A stretch of 64,000 bases of DNA from Microbacterium horticulturae (GTDB taxonomy: Bacteria; Actinomycetota; Actinomycetes; Actinomycetales; Microbacteriaceae), in NCBI RefSeq assembly GCF_029094505.1, contig NZ_CP119108.1, forward strand, positions 372,001 to 436,000. Direction: 5' to 3'. Of this stretch, positions 28,393 to 37,247 are shown piece by piece (within the stretch, counting starts at the first letter, position 1; each line of letters opens with the position of its first letter). The notes beneath the pieces are model-generated. The model saw nothing but the letters and a program-made list of their open reading frames with translations, ran no database searches and was not told where the DNA came from. The position numbers were made by a program, and so were the translations under genes.

Positions 28393-30042
28393 ATGGCCGC
28401 CTTCGACACCATCTTCATCGGCGGGTCCGCCTTCACCGCGGGGTGGGAGACCTCGCGCCCGGTCGGGATCGGCGTGCGCGACGGCCGCATCGCCGCGGTC
28501 GCACCTGACGACGAGCTGCGCGACGCGGGTGCCGCCGAGATCGTGGACCTGCGCGGCGGGCTCGTGCTGCCCGGCTTCCATGACGCCCACGCGCACCCCG
28601 TGGTGGGCGGCCTCGAACTGCTGCAGTGCGACCTGACCGCGGCAACCGACGCCGACGACGCCGTCGCACGCGTCGCGGCCTACGCCGCCGCGCACCCCGG
28701 CGAGGAGTGGATCCGCGGCGGGGGATGGACGATGTCGCACTTCGCCGGCGGCACGCCGACGCGTCAGCTGCTCGACGCGGTGGTGCCCGACCGGCCGGTC
28801 GCCCTGAGCAACCGCGACCACCACGGCACCTGGGCGAACTCGCTCGCCCTGCGCCTGGCCGGCGTCGACGCGACCACGCCCGACCCCGCCGACGGGCGCA
28901 TCGAGCGCGAGAGCGACGGCACGCCCGCGGGCACCCTGCACGAGGGTGCCGCGAGCCTGCTCGACCCGGTGCTGCCGAGCATCGACCGGGCCACCGCGCT
29001 GCGCGCCCTCGACCGCGCGCAGCAGGAATTCTTCGCACTCGGCATCGTCGGCTGGCAGGACGCGTGGGTCGGAAACACCGCCGGCATCGACGACGTGCTC
29101 GACGCGTACCTGGACGGGGTGGATGCCGGAACCCTGCGCATGCGCGTCACCGCCGCGCTCTGGTGGCAGCGCGACCGCGGCCTCGACCAGCTCGACGACC
29201 TCGTGCGGCGCCGGGAGCGCGCCGCGGACGTCGGGCGCCCCGACATTCTGCAGGCCGACACCGTCAAGATCATGGTCGACGGCGTCGCCGAAGACTTCAC
29301 GGCCGCCCTCTCCGCGCCCTACCTCGACCGCTGTGGGCACGCCACCGACAACCGTGGCCTCACCTTCGTCGCACCTGACGCGCTGGCCGATGCCGTGACG
29401 GCGCTCGACGCCGCAGGCTTTCACGTGCACTTCCACGCGCTCGGTGACCGCGCCGTCACCGTGGCGCTCGACGCCATCGCGGCCGCCCGCGCCGCGAACG
29501 GGCCTCGCGCGGCCCGCCATCAGCTCGCGCACCTGCAGATGGTGCGGAGCGCGGACGTGCGGCGGTTCGCCGAGCTGGGCGCGACGGCCAATCTGCAGAT
29601 GCTCTGGGGCGGGCTCGACGAGCAGCTCGAGCAGCTCACGTTCCCGTTCGTCGCGCGCGAGCTCGTCGCCCGGCACTATCCCTTCCGCGAGCTGCGCGAC
29701 GCCGGTGCGGCGCTGTGCGCAGGATCGGACTGGCCGGTGTCATCGGCCGACCCGCTCGCAGCGATCCACGTCGGCGTCAATCGGGCCGAGCCCGGGGCGG
29801 CGCCCGACGCACGCATGAACCCCGAGCAGGCGCTCGACCTTGCCACAGCCCTGTCGGCGTACACCGCGGGCTCTGCACGCGCGTGCGGGCGGGCATCCCT
29901 CTCCGGATCGCTCACCACCGGCAACGCAGCCGATCTCGCCGTGCTCGACGCCGACCCGTTCGCCGTCGACCCCCGCGAGCTGCACGGTATCGGTGTGCGG
30001 CACACCCGTGTGGGCGGCCAGACCGTCTACGACCACCCCTGA
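28393..30042 (+). CDS. Amidohydrolase, YtcJ-like (amidohydrolase 3 family)
   Basis: A 549-residue metal-dependent hydrolase. Metal-site motifs: GFHDAHAHP (HxH), the HFHALGDRAV and HQLAHLQMV histidines, and GSDWPVSSADPL with the catalytic Asp. The VKIMVDGVAEDFTAAL segment holds the usual bridging-residue region of this subfamily. The N- and C-terminal strands form the beta-sandwich (FDTIFIGGSAFTAG ... ADLAVLDADPF). YtcJ-like enzymes cleave amides, formamides or cyclic amides; the substrate is unknown. A paralogue of similar length lies at 35263-36903 at the other end of the same operon. Confidence 0.9.
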   Translation: MAAFDTIFIGGSAFTAGWETSRPVGIGVRDGRIAAVAPDDELRDAGAAEIVDLRGGLVLPGFHDAHAHPVVGGLELLQCDLTAATDADDAVARVAAYAAAHPGEEWIRGGGWTMSHFAGGTPTRQLLDAVVPDRPVALSNRDHHGTWANSLALRLAGVDATTPDPADGRIERESDGTPAGTLHEGAASLLDPVLPSIDRATALRALDRAQQEFFALGIVGWQDAWVGNTAGIDDVLDAYLDGVDAGTLRMRVTAALWWQRDRGLDQLDDLVRRRERAADVGRPDILQADTVKIMVDGVAEDFTAALSAPYLDRCGHATDNRGLTFVAPDALADAVTALDAAGFHVHFHALGDRAVTVALDAIAAARAANGPRAARHQLAHLQMVRSADVRRFAELGATANLQMLWGGLDEQLEQLTFPFVARELVARHYPFRELRDAGAALCAGSDWPVSSADPLAAIHVGVNRAEPGAAPDARMNPEQALDLATALSAYTAGSARACGRASLSGSLTTGNAADLAVLDADPFAVDPRELHGIGVRHTRVGGQTVYDHP

Positions 30043-30082
30043 CCCTCCATCGACATTCAACGGCGAATCGAAAGGACCCGAA

Positions 30083-31723
30083 ATGAGAGTTAGCACCATG
30101 ACCGCGGCAGTGGCCGCGGCAGGCGCCCTCGCGCTCGTACTCAGCGGCTGCACGTCCGACGGCGGCACCGACGGCGACACGGCGAAACCGGTCGACACCG
30201 ACGCGCTCGTGACCGCGCTGCCGGCGGCGACGAAAGACGTCGACAGCGTCACCTGGGGCCTCGTCGAGGGCGAGCCGCTCTCGCTCATCCCGGGCCAGGA
30301 CTACAACTTCGTATCGCCGAACCTGTGCACGAGCCTGCTCACACTCAACGGCGACTTCACCGCGGCGCCGGGCATCGCCGAGAAGGCCGACTGGGTGAAC
30401 CCGGTCACGTTCCAGATCGACCTGCGCGACGGCGTGAAGTTCTGGGACGGCAACCCGGTCACGCCCGAGGACGTCGTCTACAGCCTGACGCGACACTGGA
30501 AGGACGTCACCGACGCCTTCTACGGCGCGTTCGTCTTCGTGAAGTCGATCAGCATCACCGGCGACAACCAGGTGACCGTCAGCTTCACCGCACCCGACTC
30601 CACGTTCCGTGACGCCATGACCGGCGGCTCAGGTGCCGTGCTCGAGAAGGCGTTCAGCGAGAAGGCGGGCAAGGCGCTGGGCACCGCCGCGGGCGGTGTG
30701 ATGTGCGCGGGTCCGTACAAGCTCGACAAGTGGACGCCGGGCCAAGACATCGTCACGACGGCGAACGAGGACTACTGGGACGGCGCACCGAAGGTCAAGA
30801 CGCTCACCTATCAGTTCATCTCCGACGGTGCGACGATGACCAACGCGCTGCTGTCCGGCGACGTGGACGGGGCGTACAACGTGGCGCCGTCGAGCCGGGC
30901 CACGTTCGAATCGGCGAAGGACGGCAAGCTCTACCTCGGCCCGTCCACGTCGTCGTTCTCGTTCGGTCCGGTCCGTGACACGGGCCTCGGGGCGAACATC
31001 AAGATCCGTCAGGCACTGAACCTGGCCATCGACCGTCAGCAGTACATCCAGACCGTGCTGCACGGGCTGGGGTACGTGCAGAGCACCTTCGTGGCGCCGT
31101 TCTCGTGGTCGGGATCGCCGGCCGCCGACACGTACCAGAAGGCGTACGACGCGCTGCCCGAGCCGAAGGTCGACCTCGAGGCCGCCAAGAAGCTCGTCGA
31201 GGAATCGGGCGAAGACACCTCGCAGCCGATCAACCTCGGCATCCCGGCGGGCAGCAAGGAACTGTCGCAGACGGCGGCGATCGTCCAGTCGGCCGCGCAG
31301 CAGATCGGCCTGACAGTGAAGATCGAGGAGCTGCAGGCGGCCGACTTCTCGGCGATCTTCGTCGACAAGGATGCCCGCGGCGACCTCGACCTCATTTCGA
31401 CGGTCGGCTACACCGAGACGCCCGGGGTGCTCACCTACCCGCAGCTGTTCGTGCTGCCCCCCGAGCAGGGCGGCATCTTCAACTGGACGGGCTATGACAA
31501 GCCCGAGGTGACCCAGCTCATTCAGTCGGCACGAACGGCGACCGACCCGCAGGCGGCGGCCGAGTCCTATGTGAAGGCGCAGGAGATCTTCGCCCCTGAC
31601 ATGCTGCAGGTGACGCTTGCCGGTGCCTACCACACCACGTTCCTGAACAACCGGCTGACCGGGGCGGTCACATCCGTGGCGTCGTACTCGACGCCGTGGG
31701 CGGCCAAGCTCGGCGGGAAGTGA
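30083..31723 (+). CDS. ABC transporter substrate-binding lipoprotein, family 5
   Basis: A 546-residue extracellular solute receptor anchored by a lipid. The signal ends in the lipobox LVLSGC with lipidated C23. The mature protein has the family 5 signature (DLRDGVKFWDGNPVTPEDVVYSL) and later AGPYKLDKWTPGQDIVTTANEDYW. The lobes and length match DppA/OppA proteins. AAAGGA precedes ATG 30083. It lies between the first amidohydrolase and the two permeases. So imported peptides, amides or other compounds are delivered to the cytoplasmic hydrolases encoded on both sides. Confidence 0.93.
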   Translation: MRVSTMTAAVAAAGALALVLSGCTSDGGTDGDTAKPVDTDALVTALPAATKDVDSVTWGLVEGEPLSLIPGQDYNFVSPNLCTSLLTLNGDFTAAPGIAEKADWVNPVTFQIDLRDGVKFWDGNPVTPEDVVYSLTRHWKDVTDAFYGAFVFVKSISITGDNQVTVSFTAPDSTFRDAMTGGSGAVLEKAFSEKAGKALGTAAGGVMCAGPYKLDKWTPGQDIVTTANEDYWDGAPKVKTLTYQFISDGATMTNALLSGDVDGAYNVAPSSRATFESAKDGKLYLGPSTSSFSFGPVRDTGLGANIKIRQALNLAIDRQQYIQTVLHGLGYVQSTFVAPFSWSGSPAADTYQKAYDALPEPKVDLEAAKKLVEESGEDTSQPINLGIPAGSKELSQTAAIVQSAAQQIGLTVKIEELQAADFSAIFVDKDARGDLDLISTVGYTETPGVLTYPQLFVLPPEQGGIFNWTGYDKPEVTQLIQSARTATDPQAAAESYVKAQEIFAPDMLQVTLAGAYHTTFLNNRLTGAVTSVASYSTPWAAKLGGK

Positions 31724-31752
31724 TCTGAGATGCGCGGCAGGGAGAGGGATCA

Positions 31753-32712
31753 ATGAGAGGACGAGCGCTGGTCAGTCTGCTCGCAAAGCTCGGCGGGCTG
31801 CTGCTGACCCTCTTTCTGTCGAGCATCGTCATCTTCTCGGCGCTGCTGCTGACGCCGGGCGATCCGGTGGCCACGCTGGCCGGAGGCAAGCGGCCGACGC
31901 CGGAGATGATCGCGGCCATCCGCGAGCAGTTCCGTCTCGACGACCCGATCTGGCTGCGGTACATCGACTGGCTCGGCGGCGTGCTCACCGGCAATCTCGG
32001 AGAGTCGTTCGTGTACAAGACGCCGGTCGGCGAACTCATCGGGCCCCGGATCGGCGTCACGCTCACGCTCGTGATCTTCGCCGTCATCCTCATCGCGGTC
32101 TTCGGCATCGGTTCGGGGATCCTCGCCGCCACCCGCGGCCCCAAGGCCGACCGGGCCGTGCTGCTGTCGACCTCGATCGGCATGGCGCTGCCGACGTTCG
32201 TCATGGCGATCCTGCTCATCTGGATCTTCGCGAAGATGCTCGGCTGGTTCCCGGTGTACGGGGGCGGCACGGGTCTTCTCGACCAGATACACCACTTGAC
32301 GCTGCCGGCGATCTCGCTGGCCGTGGTCTACATCGCCTACATCAGCCGCATCACACGGGCCTCCCTCGTCGGCGAGCTCAGCTCAGAGCATGTCGACACG
32401 GCGCGGGTCCGCGGCATCCCTCGCTCCCGCATCTTCCGCTCGCACGTGTTCCTGAACGCATCGCCGCAGATCCTCGCGGTATCGGGCGCCACGATCGCGG
32501 GGCTGTTCGCCACATCGGCGATCGCCGAGCAGGCGTTCGGCATCAACGGCCTCGGGTCGTTGCTGACTGAAGCCGCCGCTCGAAAGGACCTGCCCGTCGT
32601 GCAGATCATCTCGCTGCTGCTGGTCGCGATCTTCGTGATCCTCAACGCCATCGCCGACACCGTCAATGCGCTGATCGACCCCGACAGCCTCACGTCCGGG
32701 AGGAATGCATGA
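31753..32712 (+). CDS. ABC transporter permease, DppB type
   Basis: A 319-residue permease with six membrane helices. The N-terminal helix (LGGLLLTLFLSSIVIFSALLLTPGDPV) and the following IREQFRLDDPIWLRYIDWLGGVLTGNLGES loop are typical of DppB/OppB. The coupling loop is EHVDTARVRGIPRSRIFRSHVF, and the C-terminal FGINGLGSLLTEAAARKDLPVVQ is conserved. GGAGAGGG precedes ATG 31753. The stop overlaps the next permease (ATGA). Confidence 0.93.
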   Translation: MRGRALVSLLAKLGGLLLTLFLSSIVIFSALLLTPGDPVATLAGGKRPTPEMIAAIREQFRLDDPIWLRYIDWLGGVLTGNLGESFVYKTPVGELIGPRIGVTLTLVIFAVILIAVFGIGSGILAATRGPKADRAVLLSTSIGMALPTFVMAILLIWIFAKMLGWFPVYGGGTGLLDQIHHLTLPAISLAVVYIAYISRITRASLVGELSSEHVDTARVRGIPRSRIFRSHVFLNASPQILAVSGATIAGLFATSAIAEQAFGINGLGSLLTEAAARKDLPVVQIISLLLVAIFVILNAIADTVNALIDPDSLTSGRNA

Positions 32713-33572
32713 GCGTCGCGCAGCTCTCCGGCGGCAGGGTGTCGCAAGCCGCGCGCCGGGCGTCGCGCCGTGACCCGCTTGTCGTCGTCGCGCTCGTCGT
32801 GCTGGCGATCCTGGTCGTCATCGCGGTCGTCGGACCGATCCTCGCCCCGTACGACCCGAACCAGCTGTTCGTCGGACCCGCGGGCGGGCACCCCACGCTC
32901 AGCCACCCGTTCGGCACCGACGACCTGGGTCGCGACATCCTCTCCCGCATCCTCGCGGGCGGACGGGTCAGCCTGTTCGCCCCGGTCTTCATCGTGCTGA
33001 TCTCGAGCGCGCTGGGACTGGTGGTATCGATCCTCGCGGCGTGGTTCCGTGGCTGGGTCGACGGGTTGCTGGCACGGGTCATCGACGTCGTCTTCGCCAT
33101 TCCGGGTCTGGTCATGGCGGTGCTGGCGGTCGCGATGTTCGGCAAGGGCGTGGTCGCCCCCATCGTGGCGCTGTCGATCGCCTACATGCCGATCCTCGCG
33201 CGACTCATGCGGGCGGCGGCGATGACCGAGCTCGGCAAGCCGTACATCGCCGCGCTGCGCATCCAGGGTCTCGGCGGGTTCGCGATCTTCTGGCGTCACC
33301 TCATCCCCGCGCTGCTGCCGACGCTCCTCGCACAGGCAACCGTTGGATTCGGGTATTCGATGCTCGATCTGGCGGCGATCTCCTACCTGGGCCTGGGGCA
33401 GCAGCCGCCCACTGCCGACTGGGGCGTGATGATCTCCGCCGGCCAGCCGTCGATCATCTCCGGGTCGCCGGAGCAATCGCTGTTCCCGGCGGCGCTCATC
33501 GTGATCACCGTGTTGGCCGTGAACGTCGTCGGTGCCCGCATGACCGTCTGGGCCGAAGGGAAAGACCGATGA
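32709..33572 (+). CDS. ABC transporter permease, DppC type
   Basis: A 287-residue permease with the DppC-specific N-terminal extension, then ILAPYDPNQLFVGPAGGHPTLSHPFGTDDLGRDILSRIL. This is the classic family 2 permease motif. The coupling loop ELGKPYIAALRIQGLGGFAIFWRHLIPALLPTL contacts the ATPase, and SYLGLGQQPPTADWGVM closes the fold. It overlaps genes on both sides by four bases, so stoichiometric production with the DppB partner and the double ATPase is expected. Confidence 0.93.
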   Translation: MSVAQLSGGRVSQAARRASRRDPLVVVALVVLAILVVIAVVGPILAPYDPNQLFVGPAGGHPTLSHPFGTDDLGRDILSRILAGGRVSLFAPVFIVLISSALGLVVSILAAWFRGWVDGLLARVIDVVFAIPGLVMAVLAVAMFGKGVVAPIVALSIAYMPILARLMRAAAMTELGKPYIAALRIQGLGGFAIFWRHLIPALLPTLLAQATVGFGYSMLDLAAISYLGLGQQPPTADWGVMISAGQPSIISGSPEQSLFPAALIVITVLAVNVVGARMTVWAEGKDR

Positions 33573-35263
33573 GCGTCCCTGTTCTCGAACTCGATGCCGT
33601 GCGCGTGGACGCCGCCGTCGGCGGCGAGATCCGCACCCTCGTGCACGACTGCACGCTGACCGTCGCCGATGGCGAAGCGGTGGGTCTGGTCGGCGAGTCC
33701 GGGTCGGGCAAGACCCTCTCGACGCGGGCGGTCGTCGGGCTCATTCCCGACTACATGGAGGTCGGCGGAACTATTCGCATCGACGGCATCGACGTCGATC
33801 AGATGTCGCCCAGGGCTCTGCACGATGTGCGCGCGCGGCGCATCGGCATGGTGTTCCAGACTCCGCGTGCGCACCTGAACCGCCTGCGCACGGTCGGCGA
33901 CTTCATGACCGAGGCACTCGTGCACGTGGCGGGAGTGAAGCAGGATGCCGCGGAGCGGCGCGCCGCGGAGCTGCTCGATGAGGTCGGCATCACCGACCCG
34001 TATCGCCGGCTGCGCCAGCATCCCGGAGACCTGTCGGGCGGTCTGCTGCAGCGCGTGATGATCGCTGCGACGCTCGCGATGGACCCGCACATCCTGCTGG
34101 CTGACGAGATCACCACCGCGCTGGATGTCACCACGCAGGAAGAGGTGATGGCCGTTCTCGCCGACCTGCGCCGCGAGCGCGAGCTGGCAATGCTGTTCAT
34201 CACCCACGACCTGGCCCTGGCCCAGGCCGTCTGCGACCGGATCGCCGTGATGAAGGACGGCCGCACGATCGAGACGCATCCGGCCGCGACGATCGCTCGG
34301 GATGCGACCGACGAGTACACGCGGGCGCTGCTGTCGGCCTCGTCGGGCCTTGATGCGCTGACCGTGGTGGCGGCGGATGCGGCATCCATCCCCCTTCTTC
34401 AGGTGAGCGACCTGCACAAGACCTTTCAGGTGCGTGGTGCTTCCGGTGTCGGCCGCGAGGCGTTCGTCGCCGTCGACGGCGTCGGGTTCACGCTCGACGC
34501 CGGCGGCGCGCTCGGGATCGTCGGCGAATCGGGGTCGGGCAAGTCGACGACGGCGCGCATCGTCTGCGGTCTTGAGAGCGCGGACGGCGGTTCGGTGACG
34601 GTGAAGGGCGAGTCGTGGGATGCCCCGGCTCGCGGCAAGCGCGAACGGCGGCGGCGCGCGAGGGTCGTGCAGATGGTGTTCCAGGACCCGTACCAATCGC
34701 TCGATCCGCGGCAGACCGTGCGGGCGTGCTTGGCCGAGGCGGTGCGCGTGCACCGGTCGCGCGCGTCGACCGCCGACGTCACCGCGCGCGTCGACGAGCT
34801 GCTCGCCGCGGTGACGCTCGACCGGTCGCTGGCCGATGCGCGCCCGCGGGCGTTGTCGGGCGGGCAGCGGCAGCGCGTCGCGATAGCGCGGGCGCTCGCC
34901 GCCGACCCTGAGATCCTCGTACTCGACGAGGCCGTGTCGGCGCTGGATGTCACGACCCAGGTCGAGATCCTGAAGCTCCTCGACCGCATCCGGCGAGAGA
35001 CCGGCGTCGCGCTGCTCATGATCTCGCACGACCTGAACGTCGTGCGCCGGCTGTGCGACCACGTCGTGGTGATGCGCAGCGGGCGCATCGAAGAAACGGG
35101 GCCGGCCGCCGCCGTGCTCGAAGATCCGCAGGCGCAGTACACGCGCGATCTGCTGGCGTCGATCCCGCGACCGGGCTGGGTGCCGACCCGCCGTCGTCTC
35201 GGGCGGACCAAGCCGCTCGCCGTGGTGACCAGCGTCACCCCCACAGTGAAGGAGAGGCGCTGA
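33569..35263 (+). CDS. Fused double ABC ATPase (DppD-DppF type)
   Basis: A 564-residue protein with two complete nucleotide-binding domains. Domain 1 (about 1-260): Walker A GESGSGKT at 42-49, signature LSGGLLQRVMIAATLAM, Walker B LADEITTALDVT (Ile replaces the usual Pro after Glu). Domain 2 (about 275-550): Walker A GESGSGKSTTARI, VFQDPYQSLDPRQTV, signature LSGGQRQRVAIARALA, LDEAVSALDVT. Both keep the C-terminal oligopeptide-family extension. It is one chain supplying both ATPase halves, unlike the 511-3143 system where one half is fused to a permease. Start ATG 33569 overlaps the permease stop. Confidence 0.93.
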   Translation: MSVPVLELDAVRVDAAVGGEIRTLVHDCTLTVADGEAVGLVGESGSGKTLSTRAVVGLIPDYMEVGGTIRIDGIDVDQMSPRALHDVRARRIGMVFQTPRAHLNRLRTVGDFMTEALVHVAGVKQDAAERRAAELLDEVGITDPYRRLRQHPGDLSGGLLQRVMIAATLAMDPHILLADEITTALDVTTQEEVMAVLADLRRERELAMLFITHDLALAQAVCDRIAVMKDGRTIETHPAATIARDATDEYTRALLSASSGLDALTVVAADAASIPLLQVSDLHKTFQVRGASGVGREAFVAVDGVGFTLDAGGALGIVGESGSGKSTTARIVCGLESADGGSVTVKGESWDAPARGKRERRRRARVVQMVFQDPYQSLDPRQTVRACLAEAVRVHRSRASTADVTARVDELLAAVTLDRSLADARPRALSGGQRQRVAIARALAADPEILVLDEAVSALDVTTQVEILKLLDRIRRETGVALLMISHDLNVVRRLCDHVVVMRSGRIEETGPAAAVLEDPQAQYTRDLLASIPRPGWVPTRRRLGRTKPLAVVTSVTPTVKERR

Positions 35264-36903
35264 TGACCGCAGACCTCGTGATCGTGAACGGCCACGTGTT
35301 CGACGGGCGGGTGCGCACCGCGCACACCGCGGTGGCCATGGCGGAGGGGCGGATCGTGGCGGTGGGTTCCGACACCGACGTCGTCGCGCTGCAGGGGCCA
35401 TCGACCCGGGTGGTCGACGCGGCCGGCGGGCTCATCCATCCGGGATTCGTCGATGCGCACGTGCACGCGGCGTTCGCAGGCGTCGAGCGGCTGAGCATCG
35501 ACCTGACGACGGCGACAAGCGTGGACGAGACTCTCGCACTGATCCGTGCGGGAGCCGAGCGCACGGCGGCCGAGTGGGTCACCGGGGGCGGCTGGAGCCA
35601 CGAGCTGTTCCCCGCGCCGACCCGCTGGCAGCTCGACGAGATAGTGCCCGACCGGCCGGTCGCGCTCAGCGACGCCGGCCATCACACCCTGTGGGTGAAC
35701 TCGCGGGCGTTGGAGATCGCCGGGATCGACCGCGACACCATCGCCCCGCACAACGGGCACATCTACCGGGACGACGACGGTGAGGCGATCGGCTACCTGA
35801 ACGAGACCGCCGCCGAACTCGTCGGTCGCGTCATTCCGCCGGCGACCGACGACGAGATCCATGCCGGGCTGCTGAACGCGCAGGATCACCTCTGGACCCT
35901 CGGGATCACCGGCTGGCATGAGGCGATCCTCGGTGAGTTCAACGGCAAGGCCGACTGCACCGGCGCCTACCTGCGCGCGATAGCGTCGGGCGAGCTGCGC
36001 AGCGACACCTCGGGTGCGCTGTGGATCGCGCCGGGCCTTTCGGCCGCCGATGTGCCGGCACTGGTGTCGCGCTTCGCCGCGTTGCGCGCGCAGAACGCGG
36101 CTGCCGGCTTCGCGACAGCGACCGCGAAGGCGATGATCGACGGCGTGCCGCACGGCGAGACCGCGGCGCTGCTCGAGCCGTACTGCACCCACGCCGATGG
36201 GTTCGCGGGCGAGCTGCACTTCGACGAAGAGGCCATTCGCGCGTTCGTCGTGGCGTTGGATGCCGCGGGCTTCGCCCTGCACCTGCACATCATGGGCGAC
36301 CGCGGCGTGCGCGTCGCGCTGGATGCCATCGAGACCGCCCGCGTGAAGAACGGGCCGGGACCGCGGCACCACATAGCGCACCTGTCGATGGTCGATGCCA
36401 CCGACGCCGCGCGGTTCGGGCCCCTGGGTGTGACGGCGAACATCCAGGGGCTGTGGGCGTCGCCCGATCCGTTCCTGGCGACCGTCGTCGGCGATACCCG
36501 AATGGGGCACGGCTACCCGTTCCGCACTATCGCCGACGGGGGAGCCGATCTTGCGATGGGCTCGGACTGGCCCGTCTCGCCGCCCGACCCGTGGCTGGCG
36601 ATCCACGTTGCGGTGAACCGGTGGGCGCCCGCGCCGCCCGGGATGCCGTCGTTGCCGGCAGGCGCTCCGGCGACGCTGGATGCCGAGCACCAGGCGCTGA
36701 CGCTGGCCGAGGCATTGGGCGCGTACACGGCGGGCTCGACGTCGCTGGTGCTCGGGCGCTCGGGCCGGTTGCAAGTGGGGGAGCGAGCGGATGTCGCGGT
36801 CGCGACGGCCGACCCGTTCGCGCTGCCCACCGAGGCGCTCGCCTCCGTGCGCACGGCCGTCACTGTCGTGGCGGGCGAGGTGGTGTTCGCGGCCGCCCCG
36901 TGA
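35263..36903 (+). CDS. Amidohydrolase, YtcJ-like, second copy
   Basis: A 546-residue enzyme of the same family as the 28393-30042 product. HPGFVDAHVHAAF (HxH), AKAMIDGVPHGETAALLEPY, LHLHIMGDRGVRVALDA, HHIAHLSMVDATD, and GSDWPVSPPDPWLAIH give the full metal site. The two copies are clearly diverged (DLVIVNGHVFDGRVRTAH here against FDTIFIGGSAFTAGW), so they probably act on related but different substrates or successive steps. AAGGAGAGG precedes ATG 35263, whose first base is the last base of the ATPase stop. Last gene of the operon. Confidence 0.9.
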   Translation: MTADLVIVNGHVFDGRVRTAHTAVAMAEGRIVAVGSDTDVVALQGPSTRVVDAAGGLIHPGFVDAHVHAAFAGVERLSIDLTTATSVDETLALIRAGAERTAAEWVTGGGWSHELFPAPTRWQLDEIVPDRPVALSDAGHHTLWVNSRALEIAGIDRDTIAPHNGHIYRDDDGEAIGYLNETAAELVGRVIPPATDDEIHAGLLNAQDHLWTLGITGWHEAILGEFNGKADCTGAYLRAIASGELRSDTSGALWIAPGLSAADVPALVSRFAALRAQNAAAGFATATAKAMIDGVPHGETAALLEPYCTHADGFAGELHFDEEAIRAFVVALDAAGFALHLHIMGDRGVRVALDAIETARVKNGPGPRHHIAHLSMVDATDAARFGPLGVTANIQGLWASPDPFLATVVGDTRMGHGYPFRTIADGGADLAMGSDWPVSPPDPWLAIHVAVNRWAPAPPGMPSLPAGAPATLDAEHQALTLAEALGAYTAGSTSLVLGRSGRLQVGERADVAVATADPFALPTEALASVRTAVTVVAGEVVFAAAP

Positions 36904-36910
36904 CGCGTGG

Positions 36911-36959
36911 GTGGACGCGATGTCACGCTCGGGGCGGCGTCGTGTGGGATCACGTCCAC
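36911..36959. repeat. Inverted repeat with 16-base arms just after the operon stop
   Basis: Arms 36911-36926 and 36944-36959 begin and end with GTGGACG/CGTCCAC and match in 13 of 16 positions, around a 17-base loop. It starts eight bases after the amidohydrolase stop codon, a position expected for a terminator. Confidence 0.6.
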
Positions 36960-37085
36960 TCTGCTCCGGATCGGGATGTGGCCGCCCGCAGAACTGTCGT
37001 TCCTGCGCGCTTTCGCGCCCCCGAACTGCACAATAGCGACCACTCTGTGTGCGCCGCATCGCGGCATCCCGCCCCCTCCACTCGC

Positions 37086-37152
37086 TGAGAGTGCAGCTGG
37101 TCGCCGAGAGGTAGGGAACCACCCACGCTCTCGTCCACCCGCTGCACTCTCA
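37086..37152. repeat. Inverted repeat with perfect 12-base arms
   Basis: TGAGAGTGCAGC (37086-37097) and GCTGCACTCTCA (37141-37152) are exact reverse complements. Inside the 43-base loop a second pair, CGAGAG and CTCTCG, continues the stem after a symmetrical 7-base interruption. So the whole element can form one long imperfect hairpin. Confidence 0.8.
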
Positions 37153-37247
37153 CTGTCAGGGGACGGCGAGGGGGAGCCGGCGGTGTCGGCGGCCGGTGCC
37201 AGGATGGGACGGATGCCGCGGGCCGCCGCGGCGGGAGAGGATGCGCG

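Larger units (their letters stand above)
36904..37247. other. 344-bp intergenic region with two inverted repeats
   Basis: No gene seen. It holds two long inverted repeats (36911-36959 and 37086-37152), a GCGCG-CTTT-CGCGC hairpin at 37007-37020, and a GGGAGAGG ribosome site for the next gene. Together these could end the long upstream operon and insulate the oxidoreductase gene. Confidence 0.6.

Noticed and set aside
34426-37122. An 898-codon minus-strand frame
   Set aside because: It mirrors the ATPase and amidohydrolase genes. Long antisense frames are normal in high-GC DNA, and its product has no recognisable domain.
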